Assembly: GCF_000412635.1 (NCBI RefSeq)
Contig: NZ_ASTG01000012.1
Span: 1-41,269 of the forward strand
DNA: 41,269 nt
Direction: 5' to 3'
DNA from: Sphingobium bisphenolivorans
GTDB lineage: Bacteria; Pseudomonadota; Alphaproteobacteria; Sphingomonadales; Sphingomonadaceae
Part shown: in pieces, positions 15,486-24,192 of the stretch
How the letters are laid out: each line of letters starts with the position of its first letter
Position numbering within the stretch: position 1 is the first letter of the stretch
Program-made: the position numbers and the translations under genes
Notes under the pieces: model-generated
Told to the model about the DNA's origin: nothing
Database searches by the model: none
What the model saw: only the letters and a program-made list of their open reading frames with translations

Positions 15486-16061
15486 TCAGGCTGCCAAAGC
15501 GGGCAGCGAGTCGCCGTAAAGATCCATCGCAGGATCAAAAGTCATTCGGGCTGCTTCATCCTGTTCGAAGACGAAGCAGTCCGCAGCGCCGCCGCGCGCA
15601 ACGCTGAAGCGCTTCTCGACCTTCCCCGTATAGCGGAAGCCGATTTTGCGCAGCACATTGCCCGAGGCAGGGTTGTCCGCGAAATGCGCCGCGCGAATGT
15701 CTCTGACGCCGGCCGCAGCGGTCATGCTCAGCACCGCCCGGGCAGCCTCCGTCGCGAACCCGAGGCCCCAATAGGGGCGGGCGATCCAGAAGCCCAGTTC
15801 CGGCGTGCCGTCCTCAGCCTCATGGATGCCACAGCTACCGACCAGTCGTGGCGCGCCCTTGGTGCGGGTGAATGCCAGCAGGCGCGGGAGGCGGGAATGC
15901 TGCGGTTGAGCCAGAAACGCCTCCGCATCCGCCACGCCGTAGGGGGCGGGGACGCGCGTGAGATTGCGCAGAACGGCGGAATCACCGATCGCGGCAGCAA
16001 GGGCAGGCGCATCTTCCATCCAGCCGGGCCGAAGCAGCAGGCGGGGGGTACGGGCAAACAT
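15486..16061 (-). CDS. GNAT family N-acetyltransferase (RimJ/RimL-like)
   Basis: A 191-residue acetyltransferase of the type-3 GNAT group. Features are the N-terminal TPRLLLRP strand, GFWIARPYWGLGFATEA (the acetyl-CoA pyrophosphate loop, R/Q-x-x-G-x-A type), and the late NPASGNVLRKIGFRYTG motif. The ATG at 16061 is preferred to 16091 because AGGAG lies seven bases upstream. In alphaproteobacteria a GNAT gene is often found between rpmA and obgE. By family, N-terminal acetylation of ribosomal proteins or of small molecules is possible; the substrate here is unknown. Confidence 0.9.
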   Translation of the reverse strand: MFARTPRLLLRPGWMEDAPALAAAIGDSAVLRNLTRVPAPYGVADAEAFLAQPQHSRLPRLLAFTRTKGAPRLVGSCGIHEAEDGTPELGFWIARPYWGLGFATEAARAVLSMTAAAGVRDIRAAHFADNPASGNVLRKIGFRYTGKVEKRFSVARGGAADCFVFEQDEAARMTFDPAMDLYGDSLPALAA

Positions 16062-16209
16062 CAAACGTCTCCTAATTTCCGGTACGTCCATGGCCGCAGA
16101 AAGTTACGGCTTGACGACTATTCTCTGGCTGAGCCCCGCCTCCATGACGCGTGAAAAGACCCGTGGTTCCAGAGCTTTGAGGGAAATTACAGGGGAGACA
16201 CCTTCAAGC

Positions 16210-16248
16210 AAAAAAAGAGGGCGCTCCCGTCTGGGGCGCCCCTTTTTC
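16210..16248 (-). terminator. Rho-independent terminator after rplU-rpmA
   Basis: On the minus strand a G+C-rich stem (GGGGCGC paired with GCGCCC, with a one-base bulge) and a loop of about ten bases is followed by seven T residues. The stem is extended by flanking A/T pairs. It lies 84 bases after the rpmA stop and separates it from the GNAT-obgE-proB set. An A/T tract on each side could let it work in both directions. Confidence 0.8.
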
Positions 16249-16331
16249 CCTCGACCCGGAAGAGCATCTGAAAGACACTTTACCGGCAGGATCGCCCCGA
16301 TAGCGAGGGACGATCCGTCATCGATCGTCCG

Positions 16332-16601
16332 TTATTCGGCTGCTTCGGCCAATGCGTCGACCGACACATATTTGCGACCGAGCTTGCCGGTGTGGAATAC
16401 CACGCGGCCTTCGCCCAGGGCGAACAGCGTGTGGTCCTTGCCCATGCCGACATTGCGGCCGGGATAGACGCGGGTACCACGCTGGCGAATGATAATGTTG
16501 CCGCCGATCACTTCCTGACCGCCGAACTTCTTCACGCCAAGGCGCTTCGATTCCGAATCGCGACCGTTACGCGACGAACCGCCAGCTTTCTTATGTGCCA
16601 T
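16332..16601 (-). CDS. rpmA: Large ribosomal subunit protein bL27
   Basis: An 89-residue ribosomal protein near the peptidyl transferase centre. The start [16 protein letters not shown] and the [21 protein letters not shown] block are diagnostic. No Firmicutes-type cleavable N-terminal extension is present. It is cotranscribed with rplU, which ends 31 bases upstream, and is followed by a clear terminator. Confidence 0.98.
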   Translation of the reverse strand: MAHKKAGGSSRNGRDSESKRLGVKKFGGQEVIGGNIIIRQRGTRVYPGRNVGMGKDHTLFALGEGRVVFHTGKLGRKYVSVDALAEAAE

Positions 16602-16632
16602 GACCTAAACTCCTCGAATCTTAGCTAGCGGC

Positions 16633-16932
16633 TCAGGCGCCGATCGACACGATTTTCAGGATCGTGTGGTTCTGGCGATGGCCGTTCTTCCGGCGATAGT
16701 TGTGACGACGACGCTTCTTGAAGACGATGACCTTCTCGCCCTTCGCCTGCGCGATGATTTCAGCAGCGACGGTCAGCTTGCTGGCGTCCTTCACGTCCTT
16801 GCCTTCACCGGCGAACAGGACGTCGTCCAGGGTCACCTTATCACCAGCCTCACCGGCCAGCTTCTCTACGACGATCTTGTCTCCGGCGGCGACGCGATAC
16901 TGCTTGCCGCCCGTGCGCACAACTGCGAACAT
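16633..16932 (-). CDS. rplU: Large ribosomal subunit protein bL21
   Basis: A 99-residue bL21 that binds 23S rRNA. The start [14 protein letters not shown] at 16932 and the basic [18 protein letters not shown] segment are diagnostic. The open frame extends to 17043, but those residues are not part of the family and would overlap the promoter proposed at 17015-17043. A purine-rich GAAGAGAAGAG lies just upstream of the ATG as the likely ribosome-binding region. First gene of rplU-rpmA. Confidence 0.97.
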   Translation of the reverse strand: MFAVVRTGGKQYRVAAGDKIVVEKLAGEAGDKVTLDDVLFAGEGKDVKDASKLTVAAEIIAQAKGEKVIVFKKRRRHNYRRKNGHRQNHTILKIVSIGA

Positions 16933-17014
16933 GGCTCTTCTCTTCTCGTTCAAATCTGCTTTACGCAAATCGAGAGAGGACAAAGAGTCCTTCCGACCCG
17001 CGTGGGAATGTGGC

Positions 17015-17043
17015 CCGCTACTGGAATGACTCGCTTCTGTCAA
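17015..17043 (-). promoter_or_regulatory. Putative promoter of rplU-rpmA
   Basis: TTGACA (perfect -35, plus-strand 17038-17043), a 17-base spacer and TAGCGG (17015-17020), reading toward rplU. A start near 17008 would leave a leader of about 75 bases. The -10 is G-rich, but the spacing and perfect -35 resemble the two tRNA promoters in this window. Confidence 0.55.
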
Positions 17044-17150
17044 CCGCCAAGCCCCCCTTCGGGGACTGGTTTTTACGGTGCTCAGCGCCTATCTTCGCCG
17101 CCGAAGGGACCTTAGTACGCATGACCCCAGCACGACACAGGGATAGAGGC

Positions 17151-17516
17151 ATGAAGGGCCGGCTGCTCTTCATCCTGACCCTGTGGGCGAGCCTCGGTGT
17201 GGCGCTGCTGAGCGCGCTGGCCCCGATCGGGCCGCCGTCGAGCAGGCTGACCGGCTCCGCCTTCAATCCCGCGACTTTGAGCGTGGTCCTCAAGGGCCGT
17301 GCCCATGCCGACCCTGTGGTGATCCGAACCGTCGATCCCGATGGAGATGGACGCGCGCCTTTCAGTGCCTTGGCGGTTATGTGCTTGCTATGGATCGCCG
17401 CACTCTCGCTCCGGGTGCTGCCGCTTCCCGCTAAACTGTTCACCGGCGCTCCCTTGCGCAGACCCGCTGAACGTTCCTCTCCTCGACAAGCCCGAGCGCC
17501 TCCCCTCCTTTGCTGA
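17151..17516 (+). CDS. Small predicted membrane protein, function unknown
   Basis: Predicted 121-residue protein with two hydrophobic segments: RLLFILTLWASLGVALLSAL near the N-terminus and SALAVMCLLWIAALSLRVLP near residue 70. An intervening hydrophilic stretch of about 45 residues should sit on the other side of the membrane. The C-terminal tail is basic and proline-rich. AGGGA lies seven bases before the ATG; an in-frame ATG at 17121 is possible. I recognise no family. It precedes a 41-residue membrane protein and the antiporter on the same strand. The long minus-strand frame opposite it lacks any domain. Confidence 0.5.
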   Translation: MKGRLLFILTLWASLGVALLSALAPIGPPSSRLTGSAFNPATLSVVLKGRAHADPVVIRTVDPDGDGRAPFSALAVMCLLWIAALSLRVLPLPAKLFTGAPLRRPAERSSPRQARAPPLLC

Positions 17517-17546
17517 AAGCATCGTCCTTTAGCCAAGGAGCTCAAG

Positions 17547-17672
17547 ATGATTCAGAGAAGATCGCGCCGCCGCAACCGGCGTCCGCCCTGGTGGTTCATG
17601 CCCACCGTTGTAGCTGGACTAGGGCTGGCCGGCGCACTGCTGTCGATGGCCGTACTGACCGTCGCTGAATGA
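17547..17672 (+). CDS. 41-residue single-pass membrane microprotein
   Basis: A short gene with a strong ribosome-binding site: AAGGAG at 17535-17540, six bases before the ATG. The product has an arginine-rich N-terminus (RRSRRRNRRPPWWF) followed by one hydrophobic segment of about 20 residues (VVAGLGLAGALLSMAVLTVA) and ends Ala-Glu. The charge pattern predicts a cytoplasmic N-terminus. It is 55 bases upstream of the antiporter gene on the same strand. Function unknown; a regulatory subunit for the antiporter is only a guess from position. Confidence 0.6.
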   Translation: MIQRRSRRRNRRPPWWFMPTVVAGLGLAGALLSMAVLTVAE

Positions 17673-17727
17673 ACGAAGTAGCAGCCGTCCGGGCCAGCGC
17701 GCCCGCCGGCGCACAGGGAAGACATAT

Positions 17728-19356
17728 ATGCCCCATCACACGCCCCTGATCGGTACGATCGTAGCGGGCCTCGTCGTTGCCTTCATCATGGGCGCCATCG
17801 CCCACCGCCTGAAAATGTCGCCGCTCGTCGGCTATCTGATCGCCGGCATCATGGTCGGTCCCTTCACCCCCGGCTTCGTCGCGGATGCGAGCCTTGCCAA
17901 TGAACTGGCGGAGATCGGCGTCATCCTGCTGATGTTCGGCGTCGGTCTGCATTTTTCCCTGCGCGACCTGCTCTCGGTCAAGAATATCGCGGTCCCCGGC
18001 GCTCTCGGGCAAATCGCCGTCGCCACGTTGATGGGCATGGGATTAGCGCATTTCATGGGCTGGCCGCTGCTCGGCGGCCTGGTATTCGGCCTTGCCCTCT
18101 CCGTCGCCAGTACCGTGGTCCTTCTGCGGGCGCTGCAGGGCGCCAATCTGGTGGAGACGCGGCGTGGGCGTATCGCTGTCGGCTGGCTGATCGTCGAGGA
18201 CCTGGTGATGGTGCTGGCGCTCGTGCTGCTCCCCGCGCTGGCCGGGGTCATGAACAATGCCGACGCAGGTGGCGGGGCAGGCGCCTTGCTCGCTCCGCTG
18301 CTGGGTACCCTGCTCAAGGTGGCGGGATTCGTCGCCCTCATGCTGATCGTCGGCCGCCGCGTCATTCCCTGGGCGCTGCATTGGGTTGTGCATAGCGGGT
18401 CGCGCGAGCTGTTCCGCCTTGCCGTGCTTGCCATCGCGCTGGGGGTGGCGTTCGGGGCGGCCGTTGCGTTCGACGTCTCCTTTGCGCTCGGCGCCTTTTT
18501 CGCGGGCATGATTCTGGGTGAGACGCCACTCAGCCGCCGCGCCACCGAAGAAACGCTGCCCCTGCGCGATGCCTTCGCGGTGCTGTTCTTCGTTTCAGTC
18601 GGCATGTTGTTCAATCCGGCGGTCTTGATCGAACAGCCGCTTCCCTTGCTCGCGACCGTGGCGATCATCGTCGTGGGCAAATCGATCGCAGCCTTCGCGA
18701 TCGTCCGCGCCTTCGGCCATCCGGGTGATACTGCGCTGACCATCGCCGCGAGCCTTGCGCAGATCGGCGAATTTTCCTTCATCCTGGCATCGCTGGGGAC
18801 GGGGCTTGGCATATTGCCCAACGAAGCGCGCGACCTGATCCTGGCTGGTGCGATCGTGTCGATCTTCCTCAATCCACTGATCTTCTCGATGATCGTGCGG
18901 AGTCAAAAGCCGGAAGAGGAAGAGGGGGAAAGGGCGCCCGAGCAGCGGCGGATGGGCCATGTCATCCTTGTCGGCTACGGCAGGGTGGGCAAGCTCATCG
19001 GAGAGCGCCTCGCTGAAACGAAGGCGCATTTCGTGGTTATGGAGGCCGACCCGGACCGCGCAAGCGAGGCAGAGGAGGCGGGGTTGTCGGTTGTGCGCGG
19101 TAGCGCGCTGGAGGACCGTCATCTACTCGCCGCCGGTATCCAGGAAGCCCGCCGATTGCTGATCGCGGTGCCGGAGGGCTTCGAAGGGGGAGCGATCCAC
19201 CAGCACGCACGCCACCTCAACCCTGATCTTCAGGTGATTGCCCGCGCGCATTCCGATGCGGAGGTCATGCATCTGGAAGCTATGGGCGTTCCCCATGTCG
19301 TGATGGGGGAGCGGGAACTGGCAGCACGGATGCTGTCGCTGTGCGGAGCAGGCTGA
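17728..19356 (+). CDS. CPA2-family cation:proton antiporter with RCK domain (YbaL-like)
   Basis: A 542-residue monovalent cation:proton antiporter-2 family protein. The N-terminal 390 residues form a Na+/H+ exchanger domain with about 12 helices, including MSPLVGYLIAGIMVGP and the GRIAVGWLIVEDLVMV segment that carries the conserved acidic ion-binding region. The C-terminal part (about 408-535) is a TrkA-N/RCK domain starting GHVILVGYGRVGK, with the Rossmann GxGxxG. The order and the closing GERELAARM match YbaL/KefB-type transporters. K+ or Na+ efflux is expected; no KefF/KefG partner is present. It ends three bases before the convergent photolyase stop. Confidence 0.92.
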   Translation: MPHHTPLIGTIVAGLVVAFIMGAIAHRLKMSPLVGYLIAGIMVGPFTPGFVADASLANELAEIGVILLMFGVGLHFSLRDLLSVKNIAVPGALGQIAVATLMGMGLAHFMGWPLLGGLVFGLALSVASTVVLLRALQGANLVETRRGRIAVGWLIVEDLVMVLALVLLPALAGVMNNADAGGGAGALLAPLLGTLLKVAGFVALMLIVGRRVIPWALHWVVHSGSRELFRLAVLAIALGVAFGAAVAFDVSFALGAFFAGMILGETPLSRRATEETLPLRDAFAVLFFVSVGMLFNPAVLIEQPLPLLATVAIIVVGKSIAAFAIVRAFGHPGDTALTIAASLAQIGEFSFILASLGTGLGILPNEARDLILAGAIVSIFLNPLIFSMIVRSQKPEEEEGERAPEQRRMGHVILVGYGRVGKLIGERLAETKAHFVVMEADPDRASEAEEAGLSVVRGSALEDRHLLAAGIQEARRLLIAVPEGFEGGAIHQHARHLNPDLQVIARAHSDAEVMHLEAMGVPHVVMGERELAARMLSLCGAG

Positions 19357-19359
19357 GGA

Positions 19360-20895
19360 CTAGCCAAGGTCCTTGAGGAAGCGCGCCGCCTGAGCCCGGA
19401 TGGCGGTGCGGTCTTCCTCGCTCATCCGATCCCAGTTCCGGTACGGCATGGAAAGGCGCGGATTGCGCGCAAGCTTGCGCTCGTTGCGGGCGAGGAAGTC
19501 CCAATAGAGCGCGTTGAACGGGCAAGCGTCCGGCCCTACTCGGCGCTTTTGATCATAGCGGCATTTCCCACAATAATCCGACATGCGGTTGATATAGGCG
19601 CCACCCGCCGCATAGGGCTTGGACCCCAGCAGTCCGCCGTCTGCGAATAGCGCCATGCCGAGCGTGTTGGGCATCTCTACCCACTCATAGGCGTCGGCAT
19701 AGACCTCCAGATACCAGACATGCACCTGGTGCGGATCGATCCCGGCGAGCAGGGCGAAGTTGCCGGTGATCATCAACCGCTGAATATGGTGGGCGTAGGC
19801 ATGGTCGATCGTCTGGCCGATCGCCTGGGCCATGCAGTGCATGTCCGTCTCGCGCGTCCAGTAGAAGCCCGGCAGGTCGCGCGTCGCCCCCAGCGCATTG
19901 CGACGGCCATAATCCGGGCCCTCATGCCAGTAGACGCCGCGCACATATTCGCGCCAGCCGATGAGCTGCCGGATGAAGCCCTCAGCGGCGTTGAGCGGGA
20001 CCGTACCGGCGCGGTATCGCTGCTCTACCTCTTGCGCCAGCGCCAGCGGGTCGAGCAGGCCGGCATTGATATAGGGCGAGAGGACCGAGTGCCACAGGAA
20101 CGGTTCGTCGGTCAGCATCGCGTCCTGATAGTCGCCGAAGCGAGGGAGTGCTTCGTCCAGGAACCGGTCCTGCTGGCGGAGCGCGTCCTCATGGGTGACG
20201 GCGAAGTGGAAATTGTCGAGCGAGCCGATATGATCGGCGAACCGCTCCGCCACCATCGCGAGTACCTCGCGGCTGATCCCGTCCGGCTCGAAGGGGATTG
20301 GTTGCGGCATCAGCAGATCGCGCTGTGGCGGCGGCTTGCGGTTTTCCGTGTCGTAATTCCATCTGCCGCCTTCGGGCTCGCCCGCCTCCGTCATCAGCAG
20401 GCCAGTCTTGCGGCGCATGTCCCGGTAGAAAAATTCCATGCGCAACTGCTTGCGCGCTGCCGCCCAGGTGTCGAACTCGGCATGGGAGCAGAGGAAACGG
20501 TCATCCTCATGGATCGTGACCGGCAAGCCGAATCGACCGTCCCATTCCTCCAGCATCGCCCTCACTCGCCATTCGCCGGCCTCGGTGACGTTGATGGCGG
20601 AAGGGCGATGGCCTTCGATTGCGCGGGCGACTTCGCCGGTAAAACTGCCGCTGTTCGCGGGGTCGTCCAACCGGACATAATCGACTGTCCAGCCGATCCG
20701 CCTCATCCGCTCGGCATGATGGCGCATGGCCGAGAGGATGAAGGCAATCTTGGCCTTGTGATGGCGGACATAGGTGGTCTCGTCCGCCACCTCCATCATC
20801 AGCAATATGCTGTTTTCGGGATCGGCGCCCCGGAGCGAGGCGATGTCCGGCGTCAGTTGATCGCCGAGGATCGGGATGAGGAGAGGGGCGGCCAT
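19360..20895 (-). CDS. FeS-cluster (6-4) photolyase / CryPro family protein (PhrB-like)
   Basis: A 511-residue cryptochrome/photolyase-family protein of the FeS-BCP (DPRP) class, which repairs (6-4) photoproducts in the characterised Agrobacterium PhrB. It opens with LLIPILGDQLTPD rather than the classical photolyase start. The four [4Fe-4S] cysteines are all present (354, 442, 445 and 458, in DMHC, YCGKC and DACPF) at the same relative spacing as in PhrB. The HAYAHHIQRL helix, with the histidines near the flavin, is at about 365-374. FAD and a lumazine-type antenna are expected. It lies 38 bases downstream of the DEAD-box helicase gene. Confidence 0.92.
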   Translation of the reverse strand: MAAPLLIPILGDQLTPDIASLRGADPENSILLMMEVADETTYVRHHKAKIAFILSAMRHHAERMRRIGWTVDYVRLDDPANSGSFTGEVARAIEGHRPSAINVTEAGEWRVRAMLEEWDGRFGLPVTIHEDDRFLCSHAEFDTWAAARKQLRMEFFYRDMRRKTGLLMTEAGEPEGGRWNYDTENRKPPPQRDLLMPQPIPFEPDGISREVLAMVAERFADHIGSLDNFHFAVTHEDALRQQDRFLDEALPRFGDYQDAMLTDEPFLWHSVLSPYINAGLLDPLALAQEVEQRYRAGTVPLNAAEGFIRQLIGWREYVRGVYWHEGPDYGRRNALGATRDLPGFYWTRETDMHCMAQAIGQTIDHAYAHHIQRLMITGNFALLAGIDPHQVHVWYLEVYADAYEWVEMPNTLGMALFADGGLLGSKPYAAGGAYINRMSDYCGKCRYDQKRRVGPDACPFNALYWDFLARNERKLARNPRLSMPYRNWDRMSEEDRTAIRAQAARFLKDLG

Positions 20896-20933
20896 TCATC
20901 CCCAATGCCTGAGAGGCCGCCCGGCTCCCCTGA

Positions 20934-22682
20934 CTAGCCGCGCGGTTTGCGTGGGGCTCCCTTGCGCGGACCGCCCTTGAAGGGACGGGCGCCATAGGCC
21001 GGCTTGGGACCGCGCCCTTCATTGGGACGGCCCTTGCCACGCGGCGGGCCCTCGCGACGGTTATCGCGCGCGGCCTCGCGGGGTGTGCCCTCTACCTGTT
21101 CGAAGGCGACTTCGGCACCATCGTCGCTGGCTTCGCCGGTCCGCTTCAGCGCGCCGATGAAGCGCGAGGCGATGGCGCTGGGGATCTCGAACAAGGTTTC
21201 GTTGGCGGCGATGCGGATCGCGCCGATGTCCTGCCGCGATACATGGCCGCGGCGGCAGATCAGCGGAAGTATCCAGCGCGGGTCGGCGTTCTGCCGGCGG
21301 CCGATGTCCATGCGGAACCAGACCGTGTCCTCAAAGCCCGGGCGCGGCCCGTCGCGGCGCGGCGGCGCTTCGCTGGCGTCCAGCAGTTCCTCTGGAGCGG
21401 GCAGCGATGCCCGGGCGCTCTTCACCAGCATGGCGGCGATTTCCTTGGCGGATTTCGTCTCCAGCAGTTCGGCGCCGAGCGCCCAATCCTGCTCGTCCAA
21501 CTCGGCGCGCTCCATGAGGCGCTCGCGCAGGCGTGCATTGTCCTGCTCTTGGATCGCCTCCTTGCTGGGCGGAGTGCCCCATTCGACCGGGATCTTCGCG
21601 CCGCGCAGCATGGATTCGACGCGGCGGCGGCGGGGATAGGGGACGATCAGAACCGCCGTGCCCTTCTTGCCCGCGCGGCCGGTGCGGCCCGAACGGTGCT
21701 GCATGGTTTCGGCATCACGCGGAATTTCCACATGGACCACGAGGCTGAGATTAGGGAGATCGATGCCACGGGCCGCGACGTCCGTAGCGACGCAAACACG
21801 GGCGCGGCGATCCCGCAGGGCCTGCAGGGCATGGTGGCGCTCATTCTGGCTATGCTCGCCCGACAGCGCCACGGCGGCGAAACCGCGCTCGGTGAGGCTG
21901 GCGTGGAGGTGGCGCACATTGTCGCGGGTAGCGCAGAAGAGGATTGCCGTTTCCGCCTCATGATAGCGCAGCAGGTTGACCACGGCGTTCTCGATATCGG
22001 CGGGGGCGACCGTCACGGCCTGATAGCTGATGTCGCCATGGCCGCGCTCGTCGCTGACGGTGGAGATGCGCAGCGCGTCCTTCTGGTAGCGCTTGGCGAG
22101 CGCCACGATGGGCTTGGGCATGGTGGCGGAGAAGAGCAGCGTGCGGCGGCCTTCCGGCGCGCCGTCGAGGATTTCCTCCAGATCTTCGCGGAAGCCCATG
22201 TCGAGCATTTCGTCGGCTTCATCGAGGATCACGGTCCTGAGGCCGGAGAGGTCCAGCGCGCCGCGCTCCAGATGGTCGCGCAGGCGGCCGGGCGTGCCGA
22301 CGACGATATGCGCCCCGTGGGAGAGGGCGCGGCGTTCCTTGGCCGCGTCCATGCCGCCGACGCAGGTGGCGATGCGGGCCCGGGCCTCGCCATAGAGCCA
22401 CTCCAACTCTCGGGCGACTTGCAACGCCAGTTCGCGGGTGGGCGCAATGGCAAGCGCCAGCGGCTGGGCCGCGACGGGGAGGCGGTTCTGCTCGCCGAGC
22501 AGTTCGCCCGCCATCGCCAGGCCGAAGGCGACGGTCTTGCCGGAACCGGTTTGCGCCGAGACGACGAGGTCGCGGCCTTCGGCTTGCGCCTGGGTTACTT
22601 CGGCCTGAACGGGGGTCAGGCTTTCATAGCCTTTTCGCTTCAACGCGTCGGAGAGGAGGGCGGGGAGATGTTCGAAAGACAT
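20934..22682 (-). CDS. DEAD-box RNA helicase with DbpA RNA-binding domain
   Basis: A 582-residue RNA helicase with the ATG at 22682 (the frame is open to 22778, but the homology starts SFEHLPALLSDALKRKGYESLTPVQ). Motif I AQTGSGKT is at 43-50, Ia PTRELA at 81-86, II DEAD at 154-157 and III SAT at 185-187; motif VI HRSGRTGRAG lies in the second RecA domain. A DbpA-type RNA-recognition domain follows (RMDIGRRQNADPRWILPLIC onward), and the last 50 residues are a basic RG/GP-rich tail. This suits a ribosome-assembly or cold-adaptation helicase of the DeaD/DbpA group. Confidence 0.93.
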   Translation of the reverse strand: MSFEHLPALLSDALKRKGYESLTPVQAEVTQAQAEGRDLVVSAQTGSGKTVAFGLAMAGELLGEQNRLPVAAQPLALAIAPTRELALQVARELEWLYGEARARIATCVGGMDAAKERRALSHGAHIVVGTPGRLRDHLERGALDLSGLRTVILDEADEMLDMGFREDLEEILDGAPEGRRTLLFSATMPKPIVALAKRYQKDALRISTVSDERGHGDISYQAVTVAPADIENAVVNLLRYHEAETAILFCATRDNVRHLHASLTERGFAAVALSGEHSQNERHHALQALRDRRARVCVATDVAARGIDLPNLSLVVHVEIPRDAETMQHRSGRTGRAGKKGTAVLIVPYPRRRRVESMLRGAKIPVEWGTPPSKEAIQEQDNARLRERLMERAELDEQDWALGAELLETKSAKEIAAMLVKSARASLPAPEELLDASEAPPRRDGPRPGFEDTVWFRMDIGRRQNADPRWILPLICRRGHVSRQDIGAIRIAANETLFEIPSAIASRFIGALKRTGEASDDGAEVAFEQVEGTPREAARDNRREGPPRGKGRPNEGRGPKPAYGARPFKGGPRKGAPRKPRG

Positions 22683-22831
22683 TCTATTTTTCCATCGGTA
22701 GGCGACCCGCCATTCCCGACGGATACATGATGACCTGCTGGCGCTCCGGCCATTGCCGGAACCGGGGTGGAAGGTCACTCACCCCGAAGTTCACACCGTT
22801 GTTGGTACATCCCAAAGGTGCTTGGAAACAC

Positions 22832-22855
22832 GGTGCTCCTGCCTTCGCGGGAGCA
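22832..22855. repeat. Intergenic hairpin repeat, GTGCTCC type
   Basis: GTGCTCC and GGGAGCAC are inverted around CCTTCGC; GTGCTCCTGC...GCGGGAGCAC units are a common intergenic repeat in sphingomonads. It lies between the DEAD-box gene and the rplA terminator, downstream of rplA. Confidence 0.5.
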
Positions 22856-22870
22856 CGTTGAGCTATAGCA

Positions 22871-22912
22871 TAAAAAGCGAAAGCCTCCTTCCCCGCGTGG
22901 AGGAAGGAGGCT
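22871..22912 (-). terminator. Rho-independent terminator of rplK-rplA
   Basis: An 11-bp perfect stem: AGCCTCCTTCC and GGAAGGAGGCT (plus-strand 22882-22892 and 22902-22912), with a nine-base loop. On the minus strand it is followed by TTCGCTTTTTA. It sits 25-66 bases after the rplA stop. Confidence 0.9.
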
Positions 22913-22936
22913 CCCCTATCGATTAAGTGCGTCGGA

Positions 22937-23635
22937 TCAGACCGAAGCGACTTCCGCCACGTCGACCTTCACGCCCGGGCCCATCGAGGAAGACAGGGCG
23001 ATCTTGCGGACGTACTTGCCCTTCGAGCCCGACGGCTTCGCCTTGACGATGGCGTCGACAAAGGCGTCGAAATTCTTGCGCAGGTCTTCGGCCGAGAAGC
23101 TTGCCTTGCCGAGACCGGCGTGGATGATGCCGGCCTTTTCAACGCGGAATTCGATCTGACCGCCCTTGGCGGCCTTGACCGCTTCGGCGACGTTCGGGGT
23201 GACGGTGCCGAGTTTCGGGTTCGGCATCAGGCCTTTGGGACCAAGAACCTTACCCAGACGGCCGACCAGACCCATCATGTCGGGGGTGGCGATCACGCGC
23301 TGGAAGTCGATGTTGCCGGCCTGGATCGATTCGAGCAGGTCTTCGGCGCCCACCACGTCGGCGCCAGCGGCGGTCGCGGCTTCAGCCTTGTCGCCACGGG
23401 CGAACACGGCGACGCGAACGTCCTTGCCGGTGCCGGCGGGCAGGGTGACGACGCCACGGACCATCTGGTCGGCGTGACGCGGATCAACGCCCAGGTTGAT
23501 CGCGATTTCGACGCTTTCGTCGAACTTGGCGGTCGCGTGGGTCTTTATCAGGCCCAGCGCCTCGTCAACGCCGTGCAGCTTTTCGCGGTCAACGGCAGTG
23601 GCGAGAGCCTTCGCCTTCTTCGTCAGCTTTGCCAT
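22937..23635 (-). CDS. rplA: Large ribosomal subunit protein uL1
   Basis: A 232-residue ribosomal protein of the L1 stalk. It also represses its own operon by binding the mRNA leader in many bacteria. Diagnostic segments are [20 protein letters not shown], the [18 protein letters not shown] signature near the middle, and GPGVKVDV at the C-terminus. It starts three bases after the rplK stop and is followed by a strong terminator. Confidence 0.98.
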   Translation of the reverse strand: MAKLTKKAKALATAVDREKLHGVDEALGLIKTHATAKFDESVEIAINLGVDPRHADQMVRGVVTLPAGTGKDVRVAVFARGDKAEAATAAGADVVGAEDLLESIQAGNIDFQRVIATPDMMGLVGRLGKVLGPKGLMPNPKLGTVTPNVAEAVKAAKGGQIEFRVEKAGIIHAGLGKASFSAEDLRKNFDAFVDAIVKAKPSGSKGKYVRKIALSSSMGPGVKVDVAEVASV

Positions 23636-23638
23636 GTC

Positions 23639-24070
23639 TTAGCCCTCCACCACTTCGAGGCCCATCGCGCGAGCGGAGCCTTCGATGATCTTCGTCGCAG
23701 CGTCGATGTCGTTCGCGTTCAGGTCGGCCATCTTGGCCTGCGCGATTTCGGCGAGCTGGGCGCGGGTGATCTTGCCGGCGGTAACCTTGCCCGGCTCCTT
23801 CGAGCCCGACTTGAGATTCACGGCCTTCTTGATCAGGTAGGTGGCGGGCGGCTGCTTCGTGACGAAGCTGAACGAACGGTCCGCATAGACGGTGATGATG
23901 GTCGGCAGCGGCGTGCCCTTGTCCATCTTTTCCGTCGAGGCGTTGAACGCCTTGCAGAATTCCATGATGTTCACACCGCGCTGACCCAGCGCCGGACCGA
24001 TCGGCGGCGAGGGGTTGGCGGCTCCAGCGGGCACCTGGAGCTTGATATAGCCCGTAATCTTCTTGGCCAT
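23639..24070 (-). CDS. rplK: Large ribosomal subunit protein uL11
   Basis: A 143-residue protein at the base of the L7/L12 stalk; target of thiostrepton and involved in RelA activation. Diagnostic segments are [32 protein letters not shown] and the C-terminal [10 protein letters not shown]. The start is [11 protein letters not shown] at 24070; an in-frame ATG two codons upstream (24076) is less typical. Coupled to rplA by a three-base gap. Confidence 0.98.
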   Translation of the reverse strand: MAKKITGYIKLQVPAGAANPSPPIGPALGQRGVNIMEFCKAFNASTEKMDKGTPLPTIITVYADRSFSFVTKQPPATYLIKKAVNLKSGSKEPGKVTAGKITRAQLAEIAQAKMADLNANDIDAATKIIEGSARAMGLEVVEG

Positions 24071-24192
24071 TTTCACTCACTCTGTTGCTGGAAGGACGGC
24101 AAGCCGACCTTCCGGTTCAAGTTTAGCGGTATTGACGGAGCGCCGAAGCGATCCTCCCGCAGCTATTTCCGGTCACCCGGAAATTTCTCTCT

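Noticed and set aside
17046..17075. Hairpin followed by five T residues on the plus strand, read as a terminator
   Set aside because: The stem has a two-by-two internal mismatch, and no plus-strand gene precedes it; it lies upstream of the rplU promoter.
17018..17545. 175-codon minus-strand frame over the small membrane protein region
   Set aside because: No hydrophobic pattern, domain or ribosome-binding site, and it would run across the rplU promoter; the plus-strand frame has two clear membrane segments.
19720..20937. 405-codon plus-strand frame opposite the photolyase
   Set aside because: Shadow frame; the photolyase cluster cysteines on the minus strand are intact.
21243..22730. 495-codon plus-strand frame opposite the DEAD-box helicase
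   Set aside because: Antisense shadow; the minus strand carries all helicase motifs.
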